A stretch of DNA of 64,000 bases. Origin: Leuconostoc palmae. Its GTDB lineage: Bacteria > Bacillota > Bacilli > Lactobacillales > Lactobacillaceae. Positions 8,005 to 17,811 of the stretch are shown piece after piece. The position numbers and the translations under genes are program-made. The stretch is taken from positions 1 through 64,000 of the forward strand of contig NZ_BPKZ01000008.1 in NCBI RefSeq assembly GCF_019656075.1, written 5' to 3'. The notes under the pieces were generated by a model. It ran no database searches. It was not told where the DNA came from and worked only from the letters and a program-made list of their open reading frames with translations. How positions within the stretch are numbered: position 1 is the stretch's first letter; every line of letters begins with the position of its first letter.

Positions 8005-9952
8005 TTGGCACTTATTGCCACAACCTTCAGAAAAGGTTGTCAGACAATTAATGTCACAACTAAATATTAGTGAATTAACGGCAACAATTGTTGCACAAAA
8101 AGGCTTCACCACGGTAGAATCAGCGTTTGATTACTTACAACCATCTATTAAGCAATTGCATGATCCTATGCAACTTCATGATATGGAAAAAGCTTTTGAG
8201 AGATTAACTGAAGCAGCTTTTGGCGGCGAAAAAATTGTTATTTATGGTGACTATGATTTAGATGGCATTACAAGTACAGCTGTTTTAGTTGAAGCACTTG
8301 AAGTTTTAGGTGCTGATGTTGAATCCTATATTCCTGATCGATTTGTAGATGGCTATGGACCAAACCTTAATCGTTATAAAAAGCTTATTGAAGATGGGGC
8401 GCAAGTTATTGTAACCGTTGATAACGGCGTGACTGGTTATGAAGCTGTTGCTTATGCAATGTCAGTGGGGGTCGATGTTATTATTACTGACCACCACGAA
8501 TTACCAGAGATACTACCGGAAGCATTTGCGATTATTCATCCTAGGCATCCCCAAAGTAACTATCCGTTTGACGATTTATCAGGTGTAGGAGTAGCTTTTA
8601 AATTAGCTCAAGCTCTATTGTCTGATGGACAACCTATTGTTGATAAAAGTGATCTGCCTATCGAGATGTTAGACTTAGTTGCTTTGGGCGAAATTGCTGA
8701 TATGGTAACATTAGCAGACGAGAATAGGACATTAGTTTCATGGGGATTAAAACAAATTAGTGATAGCCCTAGACCTGGTTTGGCAGCGCTGCTGAATAAT
8801 GCGGGGCAGACCAATAATCAACCTGTGACTTCGGAAACAGTTTCGTTCAAAATTGCCCCTAGATTAAATGCAGTTGGTCGTCTAGGAGATGCAACATTGG
8901 GATTGGAATTGTTGCTCACACAAGATGAAGATGAAGCCGTTAACATAGCAACGCAAGTGGAAGCAATCAATGCTCAGAGACAAGAAATTGTGGAAGAAGT
9001 ATTTGGGGCGGCTAAGCAAGTTGCTTTATCTGATGCACATCAAAACGATACAATATTAGTGGTTTCAGGTGAAAACTGGCATCAAGGTATTTTGGGAATC
9101 GTAGCCAGTCGGCTTGTGGAACTTTGCCACAAACCTGTAATCGTCTTGAGTCAAATTGATAATATTTATAAAGGATCAGGTCGCTCATATGGCAACATTG
9201 ATCTACATAATTTGATGGAAAACTTTCGTGATTTATTCGAGACTTTTGGTGGACATGCCAATGCGCTAGGGTTATCTATTTCACCAGAAAATTTTGAAAT
9301 ATTAAAAATTAGACTATCAGATATTGGCAAACTGAGTTTTTCTGATACAAAATTAGATATTAATACAAGTTTATCAATAAATGATTTATCAACAGATTCT
9401 TATGATGATCTATCATTGTTAGAACCTTTTGGTAATGGGAATTCACAGCCACAATTTAAGATTGAAAATCCTGAAATCAGTCAAGCAATAACAATGGGCA
9501 ATACGAGACAACATATTAAGTTGTCGTTAAAAAACAAAATTGATGCAGTGGGCTTTAATCATCCTGAGTGGGCACAAGTGACTAATCAGACAATGTCTTT
9601 GAGCTTTGTAGCAACGCTTGGTATGAACTATTTTAGAGGGCAAAAACATTTACAATTATTGATTACTGACCTTGATTTGCCAGATCAAGAAGACAACCAG
9701 GTGCATAAACAATTTTTTGCTAAAGTGTATAAGTTTATATATGCTCACCCTGACTTGAATTTTGCGCAAAACTTGGATAAAATAGCAAAGCAGCTACAAA
9801 TAACCAAAAAAGATTTAAACATCATGGTTCAAGTCTTTATTGAATTAGGATTTGTCGAAGTTAATAATGGCTTTGTGGTAATTATTCCTAATGCAGCGCA
9901 AAAGCCATTAACAACGTCAAAAACTTATCAAAAATTTTTGGCGAATCGCTAA
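7991..9952 (+). CDS. recJ: single-stranded-DNA-specific exonuclease RecJ
   Basis: RecJ degrades single-stranded DNA 5' to 3' in RecF-pathway recombination and mismatch repair. The DHH-family motifs are [13 protein letters not shown] (about residues 85-97) and ITDHHELPE, followed by the DHHA1 domain with [10 protein letters not shown]. At 653 residues it is shorter than Bacillus RecJ (about 780), mainly at the C-terminus, which I believe is normal in this group. It overlaps rnz by 14 bp; the start ATG follows AAGGT. Confidence 0.95.
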   Translation: MSRNNWHLLPQPSEKVVRQLMSQLNISELTATIVAQKGFTTVESAFDYLQPSIKQLHDPMQLHDMEKAFERLTEAAFGGEKIVIYGDYDLDGITSTAVLVEALEVLGADVESYIPDRFVDGYGPNLNRYKKLIEDGAQVIVTVDNGVTGYEAVAYAMSVGVDVIITDHHELPEILPEAFAIIHPRHPQSNYPFDDLSGVGVAFKLAQALLSDGQPIVDKSDLPIEMLDLVALGEIADMVTLADENRTLVSWGLKQISDSPRPGLAALLNNAGQTNNQPVTSETVSFKIAPRLNAVGRLGDATLGLELLLTQDEDEAVNIATQVEAINAQRQEIVEEVFGAAKQVALSDAHQNDTILVVSGENWHQGILGIVASRLVELCHKPVIVLSQIDNIYKGSGRSYGNIDLHNLMENFRDLFETFGGHANALGLSISPENFEILKIRLSDIGKLSFSDTKLDINTSLSINDLSTDSYDDLSLLEPFGNGNSQPQFKIENPEISQAITMGNTRQHIKLSLKNKIDAVGFNHPEWAQVTNQTMSLSFVATLGMNYFRGQKHLQLLITDLDLPDQEDNQVHKQFFAKVYKFIYAHPDLNFAQNLDKIAKQLQITKKDLNIMVQVFIELGFVEVNNGFVVIIPNAAQKPLTTSKTYQKFLANR

Positions 9953-10026
9953 AAATTAAAAAGAAAGTATGAGTTTGACCAACCAATCGTATTTTAAACG
10001 ATATAGTGATTACTCAGAGAGAAAAA

Positions 10027-10560
10027 ATGACTGTAGACTTACATAATTATGTTGCCACTGTGGAAAATTTTCCAGAACCAGGTGTTAGTTTTAGAGATAT
10101 TTCACCATTAATGGGTGATGGTGTTGCGTACAAGCAAGCTGTTGATGAAATTGCAGTGTTTGCAAAACAATTAAATGTTGACCTAATTGCGGGACCTGAA
10201 TCTCGTGGCTTTATTGTGGGATCACCATTAGCTTATGCACTAAACATTGGCTTTGTTCCCGCACGTAAAGGTGGTAAATTACCAAGAAAAGCTGTTAGTG
10301 CATCATATTCATTGGAGTACGGTGGGGAAAATGTTTTAGAAATTCACGAAGATGCTATTAAGCCTGGTCAACGCGTATTGATTGTGGATGATTTACTAGC
10401 AACCGGTGGTACAATCAACGCAACGCGAGAAATTATTGAAAAGTTGGGTGGCGTAGTTGCCGGTGTGGCATTTATCATTGAATTGGAAGCCTTACATGGT
10501 CGTGATAAGATTATGCAAGGTGAACGTGAAGTACCGATGTTATCATTGATGACCTATTAA
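10027..10560 (+). CDS. apt: adenine phosphoribosyltransferase
   Basis: Apt salvages adenine to AMP with PRPP. The PRPP-binding motif [13 protein letters not shown] and the segment [11 protein letters not shown] are present. I start the protein at [19 protein letters not shown] (177 residues), which fits the family length of about 172. A GTG at 10006 in the same frame would add seven residues but has no ribosome binding site. The ATG is preceded by a weak AGAGAG. recJ next to apt is a common Firmicutes order. It ends in a shared convergent terminator. Confidence 0.95.
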   Translation: MTVDLHNYVATVENFPEPGVSFRDISPLMGDGVAYKQAVDEIAVFAKQLNVDLIAGPESRGFIVGSPLAYALNIGFVPARKGGKLPRKAVSASYSLEYGGENVLEIHEDAIKPGQRVLIVDDLLATGGTINATREIIEKLGGVVAGVAFIIELEALHGRDKIMQGEREVPMLSLMTY

Positions 10561-10588
10561 AAAGCAAGAACAAATTTGTTCTTGCTTT
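10561..10588. terminator. bidirectional terminator between apt and the methyltransferase gene
   Basis: A perfect 28-bp palindrome (AAAGCAAGAACAAA and its complement) has A-tracts and T-tracts on both sides. It starts at the apt stop, and the convergent gene ends in its T-tract. Confidence 0.9.
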
Positions 10589-11305
10589 TTATGTGATTAA
10601 ATAAATATGATCGTCTATGGTATCAAATGAATGATAATTTTTGTTGAGTAATTCATTTTTGTTTAGTTTTGCTGATTGCCAAAATTGAGAAGAGTTAGTG
10701 TGACCAAATGGTTCACCAATAACAATGAAATCTCCAGAAAATTCGTGTTTTTTTAAATAGTTTAAAATACTGAAGTCATCATCATTAGTGTCAGGTGCCC
10801 AACTCATGATGATCACATCATACTGATATTTTTTGAGTGCCATAAGTGCCTCTTCTTGAATAACATTAGTCCATAAATTAGGGGCATTCACATCTTGACA
10901 CTGCCATTTGAAGTTATCAATAGCAGTTATAGGACAGCCTAATTGACGAAGACCAGCTGAAATAAGACCATTCCCCGCCATAATTTCAAGGGTACGACGA
11001 TTATTAATAAATTGTTTGAGGTCGTGAAGCCATAAATAATTTGGTACAAACCATACGCCAAATTCGGTAATGAGCAGTTGACGAAATTCTGATAATAAGT
11101 CATCTAAAGCCATTAATCTTGTATCAGCTAAAATCTGTTTTTCAGTGAAAAATAGATGATCTATTTTTTTGTTGGGTATACTATGTTGAGATAATCTATT
11201 GATAACAATTAAAGCATCATTGATCTTCTGCAGTGCATATTTGTTATCAGAGAGGGTAATCAAAAATTGTGTCAGTTTGTTTTGGAATGCTATTAGAGAA
11301 GACAT
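10589..11305 (-). CDS. SAM-dependent methyltransferase of unknown target
   Basis: The 238-residue protein has an N-terminal helical region (about residues 1-105) and a Rossmann methyltransferase core. Motif I is LEIMAGNGLISAGLRQLG (about 110-127), with an acidic residue at the end of strand 2 (ITAIDN) and a motif IV-like IIMSWAPDTNDD (about 165-176). The target is not evident. The ATG follows AAGGAA on the minus strand. The gene is single and convergent to apt, and I do not recognise it as any named enzyme. Confidence 0.7.
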   Translation of the reverse strand: MSSLIAFQNKLTQFLITLSDNKYALQKINDALIVINRLSQHSIPNKKIDHLFFTEKQILADTRLMALDDLLSEFRQLLITEFGVWFVPNYLWLHDLKQFINNRRTLEIMAGNGLISAGLRQLGCPITAIDNFKWQCQDVNAPNLWTNVIQEEALMALKKYQYDVIIMSWAPDTNDDDFSILNYLKKHEFSGDFIVIGEPFGHTNSSQFWQSAKLNKNELLNKNYHSFDTIDDHIYLIT

Positions 11306-11386
11306 TGGTCAATTATTCCTTAGAGTGCAGTTTTTGTTTATTAAAAGTTAATTTTACGCCTGGGTAGCATGGATGTCGATGGTAAG

Positions 11387-11416
11387 TTCAATTCTAAACT
11401 TGATATGTGTTAAAAT
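11387..11416 (+). promoter_or_regulatory. promoter of the relQ-nadK-rluD-mgtE operon
   Basis: TTCAAT (11387-11392), an 18-bp spacer and TAAAAT (11411-11416) lie about 130 bp before relQ, leaving a long AT-rich leader without an obvious hairpin. Confidence 0.45.
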
Positions 11417-11548
11417 GATAAATGTAAAATTGATTAAAATCTATGCTGTTATGTATTATTTATAATTAATATGTAGCAGCATAACTGTGTTTAATTGATA
11501 ATGTGAAAAACAAAATTGTTTTAATCACAATTAGAAAGAGGTGTCTTG

Positions 11549-12127
11549 ATGGATTGGAATCAATTTTTTGTTCCTTACCAGCAGACGGTAAAAGAACTTA
11601 AAGTGAAATTACGTGGTTTAAGAGACCAATATGAAAAAGATGGAAAAAGCTCGCCGATTGAATTCGTTACTGGGCGGGTAAAATCTAAAGATTCTATAGA
11701 AGAAAAAATAGTTCGTCGTCATCTTGAGGAATCAAGGTTAGCACTAGATCTACAGGATATTGCTGGTGTTAGGATTATGACGAAATATGTTGAAGATGTT
11801 TATAAAGTTGTTGAGTTGCTACGCGAGAGAACAGATTTTCAAATTTTAGAAGAACGTGATTATGTAATGAATGCTAAACCTTCTGGTTATCGATCATATC
11901 ACATCGTCATTGAGTATCCCGTACAAATGTACAGCGGTGAAAATCGTGTGTTAGCTGAGATTCAGGTTAGGACAATTGCTATGAATGTTTGGGCAACTAT
12001 TGAACACGATTTGAGATATAAACATGGCGAAGACTTACCTGAAGAAGTAGCACAACAATTAACTGTATTAGCTGAAGAGAATTTCGAGTGGGATCAAAGA
12101 GTCAGTGAGATTCGGGCTGCAGAATGA
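11549..12127 (+). CDS. relQ: small alarmone synthetase RelQ (GTP pyrophosphokinase)
   Basis: RelQ makes (p)ppGpp from ATP and GTP or GDP without the hydrolase half of Rel. The 192-residue protein holds only the synthetase domain: GRVKSKDSIEEKI, the DIAGVRIMTKY motif (about residue 70), GYRSYHIVIE and EIQVRTIAMNVWATIEHDL. I start at the ATG 7 nt after AAAGAGG rather than the TTG one codon upstream. It overlaps nadK by 4 bp (ATGA), the same relQ-nadK-rluD order as Bacillus yjbM-nadF-yjbO. Confidence 0.93.
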   Translation: MDWNQFFVPYQQTVKELKVKLRGLRDQYEKDGKSSPIEFVTGRVKSKDSIEEKIVRRHLEESRLALDLQDIAGVRIMTKYVEDVYKVVELLRERTDFQILEERDYVMNAKPSGYRSYHIVIEYPVQMYSGENRVLAEIQVRTIAMNVWATIEHDLRYKHGEDLPEEVAQQLTVLAEENFEWDQRVSEIRAAE

Positions 12128-12921
12128 GAATAGCTATATATAACAATGATATCGATAATTCAAATGCGATTAAACAATCTTTATGTGCATTACTTGTAGA
12201 AAATAATCTCATTATTGACAATGAAAAGCCAGATATAGTAATCACTGTTGGTGGCGATGGCACCCTTCTAGGTGCTTTCAAACACTACGTTGATAGAATT
12301 GACGACATTCGGTTTGTCGGTTTACACACTGGTCATTTAGGATTTTATACTGACTGGCTTAGTTCAGAACTTGTTGAGTTGGTTATGAGTTTAAAACATG
12401 ATAATGGTCAACGTGTGACTTATCCACTGTTAGACATGACAGTTATCTATAATACCAATGAGGCAAAGCACTTTTTAGCATTAAATGAGGCTGCGATTAA
12501 GCAACCAATGGGGACACTTGTTGCTGATATATTTTTAGGTGATAAATTGTTTGAAAGATTCCGTGGAGATGGTATTGCTGTTGCAACACCATCCGGTTCA
12601 ACTGCATATAATAAAGCTAACGGTGGCGCTGTTTTACACCCGAAATTATCTGCCATTCAAATGTCTGAAATTGCATCGATAAATAATCGTGTATTTAGAA
12701 CATTAGGCTCACCTTTAGTTGTGCCAGAGGGTCAAAAAATTATTGTCAAACCAAAAAGTGATAATTTTCTGGTGATGTATGATCAATCTGACATCAAAGA
12801 TGCATCAATAAGTGAATTGAGATTTCAAGTCGCAAAAAAGCAAGTTCATTTTGCGGCATATCGACATGTTGATTTTTGGCAACGCGTACATCGCGCTTTT
12901 ATTAACGATATCGATAACTAA
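12124..12921 (+). CDS. nadK: NAD kinase
   Basis: NadK phosphorylates NAD to NADP. The 265-residue protein shows the VGGDGTLLGAF motif (about residues 41-51), the NEAAIKQP segment and the TPSGSTAYNKANGGAVLHP signature. The ATGA overlap with relQ implies translational coupling. It sits in the alarmone/NADP operon and is one of three NAD-related genes in this window, with nadV and nudF. Confidence 0.96.
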   Translation: MRIAIYNNDIDNSNAIKQSLCALLVENNLIIDNEKPDIVITVGGDGTLLGAFKHYVDRIDDIRFVGLHTGHLGFYTDWLSSELVELVMSLKHDNGQRVTYPLLDMTVIYNTNEAKHFLALNEAAIKQPMGTLVADIFLGDKLFERFRGDGIAVATPSGSTAYNKANGGAVLHPKLSAIQMSEIASINNRVFRTLGSPLVVPEGQKIIVKPKSDNFLVMYDQSDIKDASISELRFQVAKKQVHFAAYRHVDFWQRVHRAFINDIDN

Positions 12922-12951
12922 TAAAATTTAATTTAATGAGAGGAACTCGGT

Positions 12952-12966
12952 ATGTTTTGTATATGA
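12952..12966 (+). CDS. 4-codon leader minicistron before rluD
   Basis: AGAGGAA (12939-12945) is followed after 6 nt by ATG-TTT-TGT-ATA-TGA. The stop overlaps a second ATG (12963) that opens a 20-codon frame running into rluD in another phase. The rluD ATG at 12985 has no ribosome binding site. The ribosome loaded at AGAGGAA could therefore reach rluD only after terminating here. This is a speculative reading of spacing. Confidence 0.3.
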   Translation: MFCI

Positions 12967-12984
12967 AAACATATCAAAATAGTC

Positions 12985-13887
12985 ATGCAATTTACTTGGA
13001 CATATTCTGGCAGCGAACAGCGTAAAGTCAGAACTTTTTTGCAAGCGCACGGTGTATCACATCGTATGTTTAGTCAAATGAAGCACAATGGCGGAGCCAT
13101 TTTAAAAAACAATCAACAGGTGTACACATCTGACTATCTTGAAGATGGCGATCAGGTCACAATTATTATGCCGACTGAAAAAAGCAACGACTTGGTTGTA
13201 CCTGATTATAAACCACTCAATATTATTTTTGAAAATGAGCATTGGCTGGTGGTGGACAAACCTTATGGTGTGACAACAGTACCAGGTCATGCGGATAGAT
13301 TACATACCTTGGTCAATCAAGTGAAGGGGCATTTGAAAGAAATTAATGCAGAGGATCTTGTGCCGCATGTTGTAACAAGGCTAGATCGTGACACATCGGG
13401 CATTGTACTATTAGCTAAACATCGTTTTGCTCATGCTGTTATGGATCAACAACTGCAAGAACATACAGTTGAAAAATTTTATTTAGCTTATCCTAGTGGC
13501 ATTATTTCGGATGATCATGGCGATATTAACGCACCCATTGGTCGTGTTGAAGGTGATTTCATTAAGCGTGAAGTCCGAGAGGATGGTAAGCCATCACGAA
13601 CTGAATTTTGGGTTGAACGACGTTACGATGAAAACGGCTCTAATCCGATGACTCGTGTTAAGGTACAATTACATACTGGAAGAACGCATCAAATACGTGT
13701 GCATTTCAAAAATATAGGACATCCGCTAGTTGGTGATGATTTGTATGGTGGACCACTATGGCATGGACTAAAACGCCAAGCTTTACATGCTTATCATATG
13801 AAGTTTTATGATCCATTCATAGAAGAATACCGTGAATTTAATACGAAATTACCTGAAGATTTAAAGGGACTTCGTGACCTAATCTAA
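12985..13887 (+). CDS. RluA/RluD-family 23S rRNA pseudouridine synthase
   Basis: The 300-residue enzyme isomerises uridine to pseudouridine in rRNA. An S4-like N-terminal domain (about residues 10-70) precedes the catalytic domain with VTRLDRDTSGIVLLAK (catalytic Asp in LDRDTSG) and the LHTGRTHQIRVHF motif near the C-terminus. It corresponds to Bacillus YjbO by position after nadK. The assigned ATG has no Shine-Dalgarno sequence; in-frame sequence just upstream runs into a TGA, so no better start exists. Confidence 0.9.
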   Translation: MQFTWTYSGSEQRKVRTFLQAHGVSHRMFSQMKHNGGAILKNNQQVYTSDYLEDGDQVTIIMPTEKSNDLVVPDYKPLNIIFENEHWLVVDKPYGVTTVPGHADRLHTLVNQVKGHLKEINAEDLVPHVVTRLDRDTSGIVLLAKHRFAHAVMDQQLQEHTVEKFYLAYPSGIISDDHGDINAPIGRVEGDFIKREVREDGKPSRTEFWVERRYDENGSNPMTRVKVQLHTGRTHQIRVHFKNIGHPLVGDDLYGGPLWHGLKRQALHAYHMKFYDPFIEEYREFNTKLPEDLKGLRDLI

Positions 13888-13925
13888 CTTTGACACATTT
13901 TTAAATGGGGGGGATGACGGACATC

Positions 13926-15287
13926 ATGATTGATAAAAATGAACAGTTGAATCAAACCATTCAACATCTATCAGATCTTATTCAGTCTGGACAAGACCAA
14001 GCTTTCACGGAAATTTTTGAAGCATTACACGAATTTGAAATGGCACAAGTTTATGTTGAATTGCCTGAACAATTTCGCAGTGTCGCATGGCGATTATTAT
14101 CAAATGATGTACTAGCAAGTGTTTTTGACAATTTAGACGTTGATGAAGTAGATATTGTTGCCTTGATACAAGAATTACCACCCAAACGAGGTGCTAGTAT
14201 TTTACAAGAAATGTATGCCGATAATGCTGCCGATGCTTTACAAGAAATGTCCCCCAGACTTGTCGCGACGTACTTGAGTTTGATGCCTAAATCTGAAGCT
14301 GATGCTGTTCGTAAATTGATTAACTATGAAGAGCAGACTGCGGGATCATTAATGTCAACGGAGTATTTAGGTGTTGAACAAAATCTCCATGTAGATGATG
14401 TGATGCGTTTAGTCAAAAAACAAGCACTTGAGGCTGAATCTATTAGTTATGTCTATGTTTTAGATAAGCAAGAACATTTAATGGGTGTTATTTCTTTAAG
14501 AGATTTGTTAACACATCCAGATGATTTGCCAGTTATTGACATTACAAACGAACGTATTATTAGCGTAAAAGCTGGGGATGATCAAGCCGATGTCGCTCAG
14601 ATTGTTGCAGATTATAATTTCTTATCGATACCTGTTACAGATGATAATAACCGTTTATTAGGTGTGATCACTGTTGATGATATTGTTGATGTTATTGACG
14701 AGGAAGCAGTAGAAGATTATTCTGGATTGGCTGCCGTTAACGTTAGTCAGATTAATGATTCACCGTGGCACTCAGCTATTAAACGTATTCCATGGTTAAT
14801 TGCATTGTTGCTATTGGGGATGACAACGGCTACTTTAATTAGTTCTTATGATGGTCTCGTAAGAAAAGCTTCCATTTTAGCTGCATTCATATCACTGATC
14901 ACTGGAACTGCTGGTAACGCGGGAACACAAGCCTTAGCCTTAGCGGTTCGTAGATTAGCTGTTGGAAGCGATAAAAATGGCTGGCGAAATTTTTTCAGTG
15001 AGGTCATCGCGGGTATTTTAGTGGGTCTAGCTACTGGTATCTCTGTTTTCTCAGTTGTCGCATTATGGAAACAAAATTTAATGTTAGGTATTGCGGTTGG
15101 GTTAGCCATGACAATTGCTATTATTGTAGCCAACCTAGCAGGATATTTAATTCCGGTCGTGATTGATAAAATTGGATTTGATCCTGCGGTAGCGAGTGGA
15201 CCGTTTATTACGACTTTATCTGATCTAACCTCGGTATTGATTTATTTTAATGTTGCGCAATTGTTTATCACTCATTTTATTGGTTAA
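13926..15287 (+). CDS. mgtE: magnesium transporter MgtE
   Basis: MgtE is a gated Mg2+ channel. The protein has an N-terminal helical MgtE-N domain (about residues 10-125), two CBS domains (about 130-250) and five C-terminal membrane helices starting near WLIALLLLGM, with the GTAGNAGTQ segment of the pore. The frame opens at 13905 and has ATGs at 13914 and 13926. A run of seven Gs (13907-13913) is the only ribosome binding site candidate, so I prefer 13926 (453 residues). It is the fourth gene of the relQ operon. Confidence 0.93.
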   Translation: MIDKNEQLNQTIQHLSDLIQSGQDQAFTEIFEALHEFEMAQVYVELPEQFRSVAWRLLSNDVLASVFDNLDVDEVDIVALIQELPPKRGASILQEMYADNAADALQEMSPRLVATYLSLMPKSEADAVRKLINYEEQTAGSLMSTEYLGVEQNLHVDDVMRLVKKQALEAESISYVYVLDKQEHLMGVISLRDLLTHPDDLPVIDITNERIISVKAGDDQADVAQIVADYNFLSIPVTDDNNRLLGVITVDDIVDVIDEEAVEDYSGLAAVNVSQINDSPWHSAIKRIPWLIALLLLGMTTATLISSYDGLVRKASILAAFISLITGTAGNAGTQALALAVRRLAVGSDKNGWRNFFSEVIAGILVGLATGISVFSVVALWKQNLMLGIAVGLAMTIAIIVANLAGYLIPVVIDKIGFDPAVASGPFITTLSDLTSVLIYFNVAQLFITHFIG

Positions 15288-15292
15288 ATAAA

Positions 15293-15322
15293 TCAACAGT
15301 GAGCAAAATAAAATGTTATGAT
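15293..15322 (+). promoter_or_regulatory. promoter of the LCP gene
   Basis: TCAACA (15293-15298), an 18-bp spacer and TATGAT (15317-15322) precede the AGAGG ribosome binding site of the LCP gene. Confidence 0.4.
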
Positions 15323-15354
15323 AATAAAAGTTGAATAAGGATAGAGGTAATATA

Positions 15355-16338
15355 ATGGCTTCAAGAGAAGATTTACACCGCCATAACAAATAACCGAAGC
15401 AACGTAAAAAGCATCCGATTCGTGTGACCATTTTAGTATTAATTGGATTGTTAGCATGCGCTGGTGTTGCAACAGCATCTTATGGTTATTATAAAATGAA
15501 TCGTACCATAAGTAAGATGCAAAAAACTTCTGCAATGACTAAGAAGGTAGATAAAATCACTGCTTCTAAATCACCTGTATCATATTTATTGTTAGGTACA
15601 GATACTGGTGATTTAGGTCGTGATTATAAGGGTCGTACAGATACAATGATGATTATAACGATCAACCCTGATAAGAAAACAACGACTATGACATCTGTTG
15701 CTCGAGACACATTAGTTACAGTCAATGGACAGCAAATGAAGATCAATGCTGCTTATGCTTATGGCAATGCAGACTCTGCTATGGAAGCAGTTGAAAATCT
15801 ATTGAATGTTAAGATTAACGGTGGTTATGTATTAGCAAACATGGGTGGGCTAATTAAAATGGTTGATGCCGTTGGTGGTGTTGATGTCGTGTCGCCATTA
15901 ACATTTACAACAGAAGGTGATGATACACAAGCTGACTCTAAAAGCCAGTACAGTTTTTTCAAAGGGCAAACTTACCATATGGATGGTAGTGAGGCTTTGG
16001 CATTTTCAAGAATGCGCCATGAAGATCCTGATGGTGATTATGGACGTCAAAGGCGTCAACAATTGATCATTCAAGCTGTTCTAAAGCATTCTGCTAGTGT
16101 TGGGACGCTATTTAATGACACGTTATTAAATACTTTGTCGAACAACATTCAAACAGATGTTTCAACTAGTTCAATGAAAAACTTGGCGCTTAATTACCGT
16201 GATGCGTTCGGAAATGTGAAGCAAGATCAATTACATGGAACAACGCAAGATATGGGAGATTTAGGTTCTGTTGAAGTTATGAGTCAATCTGAAATCAATC
16301 GTGTGCATAATGCAATAACAGATGAAATGTCAAAGTAA
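15355..16338 (+). pseudogene. LytR-CpsA-Psr family ligase with premature stop at codon 13
   Basis: LCP proteins attach teichoic acid or capsule polymers to peptidoglycan outside the cell. The natural start appears to be the ATG at 15355, 7 nt after AGAGG. Codon 13 (15391-15393) is TAA, after which the same frame continues P-K-Q-R-K-K-H-P-I-R into the membrane anchor and LCP domain. The anchor is followed by the conserved LLLGTD, GRTDTMMI, SVARDT, AFSRMRHEDPDGDYGR and RRQQLI segments, all intact. The change is probably CAA to TAA. A GTG at 15424 could restart a 304-residue protein lacking the basic cytoplasmic tail, but no ribosome binding site precedes it. The gene may be inactive, poorly expressed, or a sequencing error. 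Confidence 0.75.
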
Positions 16339-16371
16339 AAAGATAACATTTAGATGTTATCTTTTTATTTG
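16337..16371 (+). terminator. terminator after the LCP gene
   Basis: A 13-bp stem AAAAAGATAACAT-TTAG-ATGTTATCTTTTT begins at the stop codon and ends in a T-rich tract. Confidence 0.9.
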
Positions 16372-16431
16372 CAAAAATATACATTAAAATAAGTTATATA
16401 CAGTAAAAAAGCGTATATAAACACTATATTA

Positions 16432-16467
16432 TTGAATAAATAGTCATCAGATTGTATTATAAATGCA
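16432..16467 (+). promoter_or_regulatory. argG promoter overlapped by ArgR-type boxes
   Basis: TTGAAT (16432-16437), a 17-bp spacer and TATTAT (16455-16460) form a good promoter. TGAATAAATAGTCA (16433-16446) matches the ARG-box consensus TGAATWWWWATTCA at all but one position and covers the -35. A second, weaker dyad, TGTATTATAAATGCA (16453-16467), covers the -10. ArgR/AhrC with arginine bound would block transcription here. Confidence 0.6.
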
Positions 16468-16496
16468 TAGACAAACAGGTAACGGAGGTTGATAAC

Positions 16497-17726
16497 ATGA
16501 CAGAAAAATTAGTACTAGCTTATTCAGGTGGACTAGATACATCAGTAGCAATTCCTTGGTTAAAAGATAAAGGGTATGATGTGATAGCAGTTGTTCTTGA
16601 TGTTGGGCAGCACGGTAAGGATATGAAAGCCATTCAGGATAAAGCACTCAAAGTAGGTGCTAGTCAATCGATTGTTATTGATGCTAAAGCAGAATTTGCT
16701 GAACAATATGTTGCACCAGTGATTAAGGCAAATATGATGTATGAAGGTGAGTATCCAATGGTATCTGCGTTATCGCGTCCTTTGATCATAAAAAAATTAG
16801 TTGACATCGCACACGAAAACGAAGCTGTAGCAATTGCACATGGATCAACAGGGCATGGTAATGATCAAGTACGATTTGAAGCAGCAATACATGCCTTAGA
16901 TCCTGAAATGAAAATTGAAGCACCTATTCGTGATTTCCAATGGTCTCGTGAAGAAGAAATTGAATATGCACACACGCATGATGTTCCAGTGCCAATAGAT
17001 CTTGACTCACCTTATTCTATTGATGAAAACCTTTGGGGTCGTGCTAATGAAGCAGGTATTTTGGAAAACCCTTGGAACCAAGCACCTGAAGAAGCTTATG
17101 CTATAACAACAGCTATTGAAAATACACCAGATGATCCATCATTTGTTGATGTAACGTATAGTAAGGGAGTACCAGTAGCCTTAGACGGCGAAGAGATGTC
17201 ATTGGCCGATCTTATTATTAAAATGAATATGATTGCTGGTTCACACGGTATTGGACGTATTGACCATATTGAAAATCGTCTAGTAGGAATTAAATCACGT
17301 GAAATATATGAAGCACCAGCAGCTGCTGTCTTAATGACCGCTCATAAAGATCTGGAAGATTTGACACTCGAACGGGATGTTGCTCATTTTAAGCCTATGA
17401 TAGAACAACAACTAGCTAATCTTGTTTATGAAGCAAAATGGGTTTCACCATTATTTGATAGTCTAATGGCGTTTATTGACGACACACAAAAGAATGTTAA
17501 TGGTGTGGTCAAAATGAAATTATTTAAAGGAAATGCAATTGCAGTTGCGCGTCAGTCAGACAATAACTCATTATATGATGAAGATTTAGCAACTTATACT
17601 AGTTCATCATCATTTGATCAAGAAGCAGCAGTTGGATTTATTAAATTATGGACATTAAGCAATACAGTTTACGAACAAGTGAACCATGTGCATAGTCAAA
17701 AACCAGTCAAAAAAGTTAATATATGA
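16497..17726 (+). CDS. argG: argininosuccinate synthase
   Basis: ArgG joins citrulline and aspartate with ATP to give argininosuccinate. The 409-residue protein opens with the PP-loop [16 protein letters not shown] (about residues 6-21) and has [13 protein letters not shown] (about 117-129). I start at the ATG 8 nt after CGGAGG; an upstream ATG in frame at 16452 lies before that ribosome binding site. It leads argG-argH-argF and is preceded by an ArgR-type operator. Confidence 0.97.
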   Translation: MTEKLVLAYSGGLDTSVAIPWLKDKGYDVIAVVLDVGQHGKDMKAIQDKALKVGASQSIVIDAKAEFAEQYVAPVIKANMMYEGEYPMVSALSRPLIIKKLVDIAHENEAVAIAHGSTGHGNDQVRFEAAIHALDPEMKIEAPIRDFQWSREEEIEYAHTHDVPVPIDLDSPYSIDENLWGRANEAGILENPWNQAPEEAYAITTAIENTPDDPSFVDVTYSKGVPVALDGEEMSLADLIIKMNMIAGSHGIGRIDHIENRLVGIKSREIYEAPAAAVLMTAHKDLEDLTLERDVAHFKPMIEQQLANLVYEAKWVSPLFDSLMAFIDDTQKNVNGVVKMKLFKGNAIAVARQSDNNSLYDEDLATYTSSSSFDQEAAVGFIKLWTLSNTVYEQVNHVHSQKPVKKVNI

Positions 17727-17734
17727 CAATAAAA

Positions 17735-17748
17735 GTGGCAAATGCCAC
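17735..17748 (+). repeat. small hairpin in the argG-argH spacer
   Basis: GTGGC-AAAT-GCCAC is a perfect 5-bp stem without a following T-tract, so it is not an intrinsic terminator. It may be an mRNA processing or stability element. Confidence 0.35.
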
Positions 17749-17811
17749 TGTACATAGTGTGGAAGGGTATGTGTAGGTTCGTCAGAATAGATACACAATG
17801 GGATAAATATC

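Noticed and set aside
13905-13925. Longer MgtE start with extra Met-Gly-Gly residues
   Set aside because: The run of G bases that would be the ribosome binding site lies inside this extension, so it cannot serve the first ATG.
14846-15133. 95-codon minus-strand frame in mgtE
   Set aside because: It lies opposite the membrane part of MgtE, where valine- and alanine-rich codons often keep the reverse frame open. No start signals.
16452-16496. Longer ArgG start at 16452
   Set aside because: The CGGAGG ribosome binding site lies after this ATG, and the added residues overlap the ArgR box and promoter region.
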